Source: Chloroflexota bacterium (GTDB lineage: Bacteria; Chloroflexota; Dehalococcoidia; Dehalococcoidales; JAHJRU01). From it: DNA of 6,037 nt. The translations under genes were made by a program, and so were the position numbers. The notes under the pieces are model-generated. The model had not been told where the DNA came from. It ran no database searches and worked only from the letters and a program-made list of their open reading frames with translations. This document shows, piece by piece, positions 5,325 through 6,037 of the stretch. Each line of letters opens with the position of its first letter. The stretch's first letter is position 1. The stretch spans positions 1 through 6,037 of the forward strand of contig JAHJRU010000146.1 of the NCBI GenBank assembly GCA_018830745.1, in the 5' to 3' direction.

Positions 5325-5858
5325 TTGTCTGAAAAAACCCTGTCAAGCGAGACAATCTATGACGGACGAGCGGTAAAACTGCGGGTTGATACCGTTGAGA
5401 TGTCCGGAGGACGGCAGACTACCCGAGAGATTGTAGAGCACAGCGACTGTGTAGCTGTAGTGGCTATTGACGACGAGGATAATGTTATGCTGGTGAGCCA
5501 GTTTCGCCAGGCAGTGGAGAACGAGCTACTGGAAATACCTGCCGGCGGCATAGAACCCGGTGAGGACCCCCCGGCTGCTGTCAGCCGTGAAATGCAGGAG
5601 GAAACCGGTTATTACCCTCATAAACTGGAAAGGCTGGGCGGCTTTTACTCCGCCCCCGGCTACTGCACGGAATTTCTCCATCTTTACCTGGCTACTGACC
5701 TCGTTGCCAGCCAGCTTTTCGCTGAGGACACCGAGGAAATAAGGCTGGTGCGGGTGCCGTTGGCACAGGTCCCTGAACTCATTGCTTCCGGTAGTATCCG
5801 CGACGCCAAGAGCCTGGCAGGGTTATACCTTCTCCTAGAATATCAAAAACGACATTAA
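5325..5858 (+). CDS. Nudix hydrolase, ADP-ribose pyrophosphatase type (NudF-like)
   Basis: The 177-residue length is typical for bacterial ADP-ribose pyrophosphatases, which split ADP-ribose into AMP and ribose 5-phosphate with Mg2+. The Nudix box is complete at 74-96: G74, five residues, E80, seven residues, R88-E89, then E92-E93-T-G95-Y96, so all metal-binding glutamates are present. The preceding strands (CVAVVAIDDEDNVMLVSQFR, 42-61) and LLEIPAGG fit the family. Downstream, GGFYSAPGYCTEFLHLYLA (105-123) has a proline about 16 residues after the box, the position regarded as diagnostic for ADP-ribose specificity. Other nucleoside-diphosphate sugars remain possible. It starts at TTG 5325 behind AGGAG, 10 bp after the acetyltransferase gene, as the third gene of the nadK operon. 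ADP-ribose arises from NAD breakdown, which makes the pairing with NAD kinase sensible. Its stop overlaps the stop of the convergent downstream gene. Confidence 0.92.
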   Translation: MSEKTLSSETIYDGRAVKLRVDTVEMSGGRQTTREIVEHSDCVAVVAIDDEDNVMLVSQFRQAVENELLEIPAGGIEPGEDPPAAVSREMQEETGYYPHKLERLGGFYSAPGYCTEFLHLYLATDLVASQLFAEDTEEIRLVRVPLAQVPELIASGSIRDAKSLAGLYLLLEYQKRH

Positions 5859-6037
5859 AAGTAGCCGCGGAGCCGGCTGGCTATCTCCTCCGGCGGCTCG
5901 GTAATCAACCCATCATAGAACAGATTCTGAGAAAACCATACGTCATTTACCGGCCGCGCCTGTACACTGGAACGGGAAACAATCTTTACCCCCGCCCAGA
6001 AGTAATCCAGTTTCTCACCCAATGGAGCCGAATACAG
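5855..6037 (-). CDS. unrecognised protein, C-terminal fragment running off the right edge
   Basis: On the minus strand a frame is open from the right edge to TAA at 5855-5857, giving 60 residues. They include EKLDYFWAGVKIVSRSS, RPVNDVWFSQNLFYDG and a tail PPEEIASRLRGYF. The composition is that of a soluble protein, rich in aromatic residues with mixed charge, and there is no membrane helix or repeat. The competing plus-strand frames over this stretch show no continuation of the Nudix gene, and the peptide looks natural. That supports a real gene end, but I do not recognise the family and assign no function. Its stop shares the bases TTAA with the Nudix stop (4-bp convergent overlap), which is common for abutting bacterial genes. 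The start and most of the gene lie outside the window. Confidence 0.6.
   Translation of the reverse strand: MYSAPLGEKLDYFWAGVKIVSRSSVQARPVNDVWFSQNLFYDGLITEPPEEIASRLRGYF

Noticed and set aside
5357..5742. Frames at 5357-5551 (minus) and 5560-5742 (plus) inside the Nudix gene
   Set aside because: They overlap the intact Nudix coding region and have no independent support.
5870..5899. GAGCCG/CGGCTC inverted repeat after the Nudix gene
   Set aside because: Only 6 bp with an 18-nt loop, lying inside the minus-strand coding fragment and with no T-run. Chance in a GC-rich stretch is the better explanation.
1..6037. A hidden defence, mobile or otherwise undescribed system
   Set aside because: All space is filled by housekeeping-type genes in compact order. 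There are no repeat arrays, integrase or transposase genes, terminal inverted repeats, or abrupt composition changes that I could see by eye.

Overview
The window holds seven protein genes that can be called with support, plus the open end of an eighth, and reads as ordinary chromosomal housekeeping DNA. I see no RNA genes, insertion sequences, CRISPR arrays, phage genes or toxin-antitoxin pairs. The organism is bacterial. GC content is moderate, Shine-Dalgarno sites are strong, and four genes appear to start with TTG. The NAD kinase, the short ArgA-like acetyltransferase with a cysteine-rich tail, and the nuo genes look to me like a Chloroflexota (Dehalococcoidia-type) genome. That assignment rests on remembered family resemblance, not on a search.

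Layout from left to right. Bases 1-157 are the C-terminus of NuoM. It is followed 15 bp later by complete nuoN (173-1621), so the window opens on the 3' end of a complex I operon running on the plus strand. Converging on it is a small minus-strand lipoprotein gene (1652-2032). A 168-bp divergent intergenic region separates that gene from a plus-strand hotdog-fold thioesterase-like gene (2201-2620). This gene in turn converges on a minus-strand MFS transporter (2635-3885), and a pair of adjacent small hairpins sits at the junction. A 129-bp divergent intergenic region then leads into a tight plus-strand operon: NAD kinase (4015-4863), a GNAT acetyltransferase (4856-5314, overlapping nadK by 8 bp) and a Nudix hydrolase of ADP-ribose pyrophosphatase type (5325-5858). 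The Nudix stop codon overlaps the stop codon of a convergent, unrecognised minus-strand gene that runs off the right edge (5855-6037).

Functionally, NuoM and NuoN are antiporter-like proton-pumping subunits of the membrane arm of NADH:quinone oxidoreductase. The right-hand operon joins NADP synthesis (nadK) with probable ADP-ribose clean-up (Nudix), two steps around the NAD pool. Between them lies an acetyltransferase that may make N-acetylglutamate for arginine synthesis. The lipoprotein, thioesterase and MFS genes look like single-gene transcription units with no evident link to the two operons. I found no convincing sign of an undescribed system. The points most worth a second look are the replaced HGG motif in the thioesterase, the cysteine cluster in the acetyltransferase, and the two divergent promoter regions.
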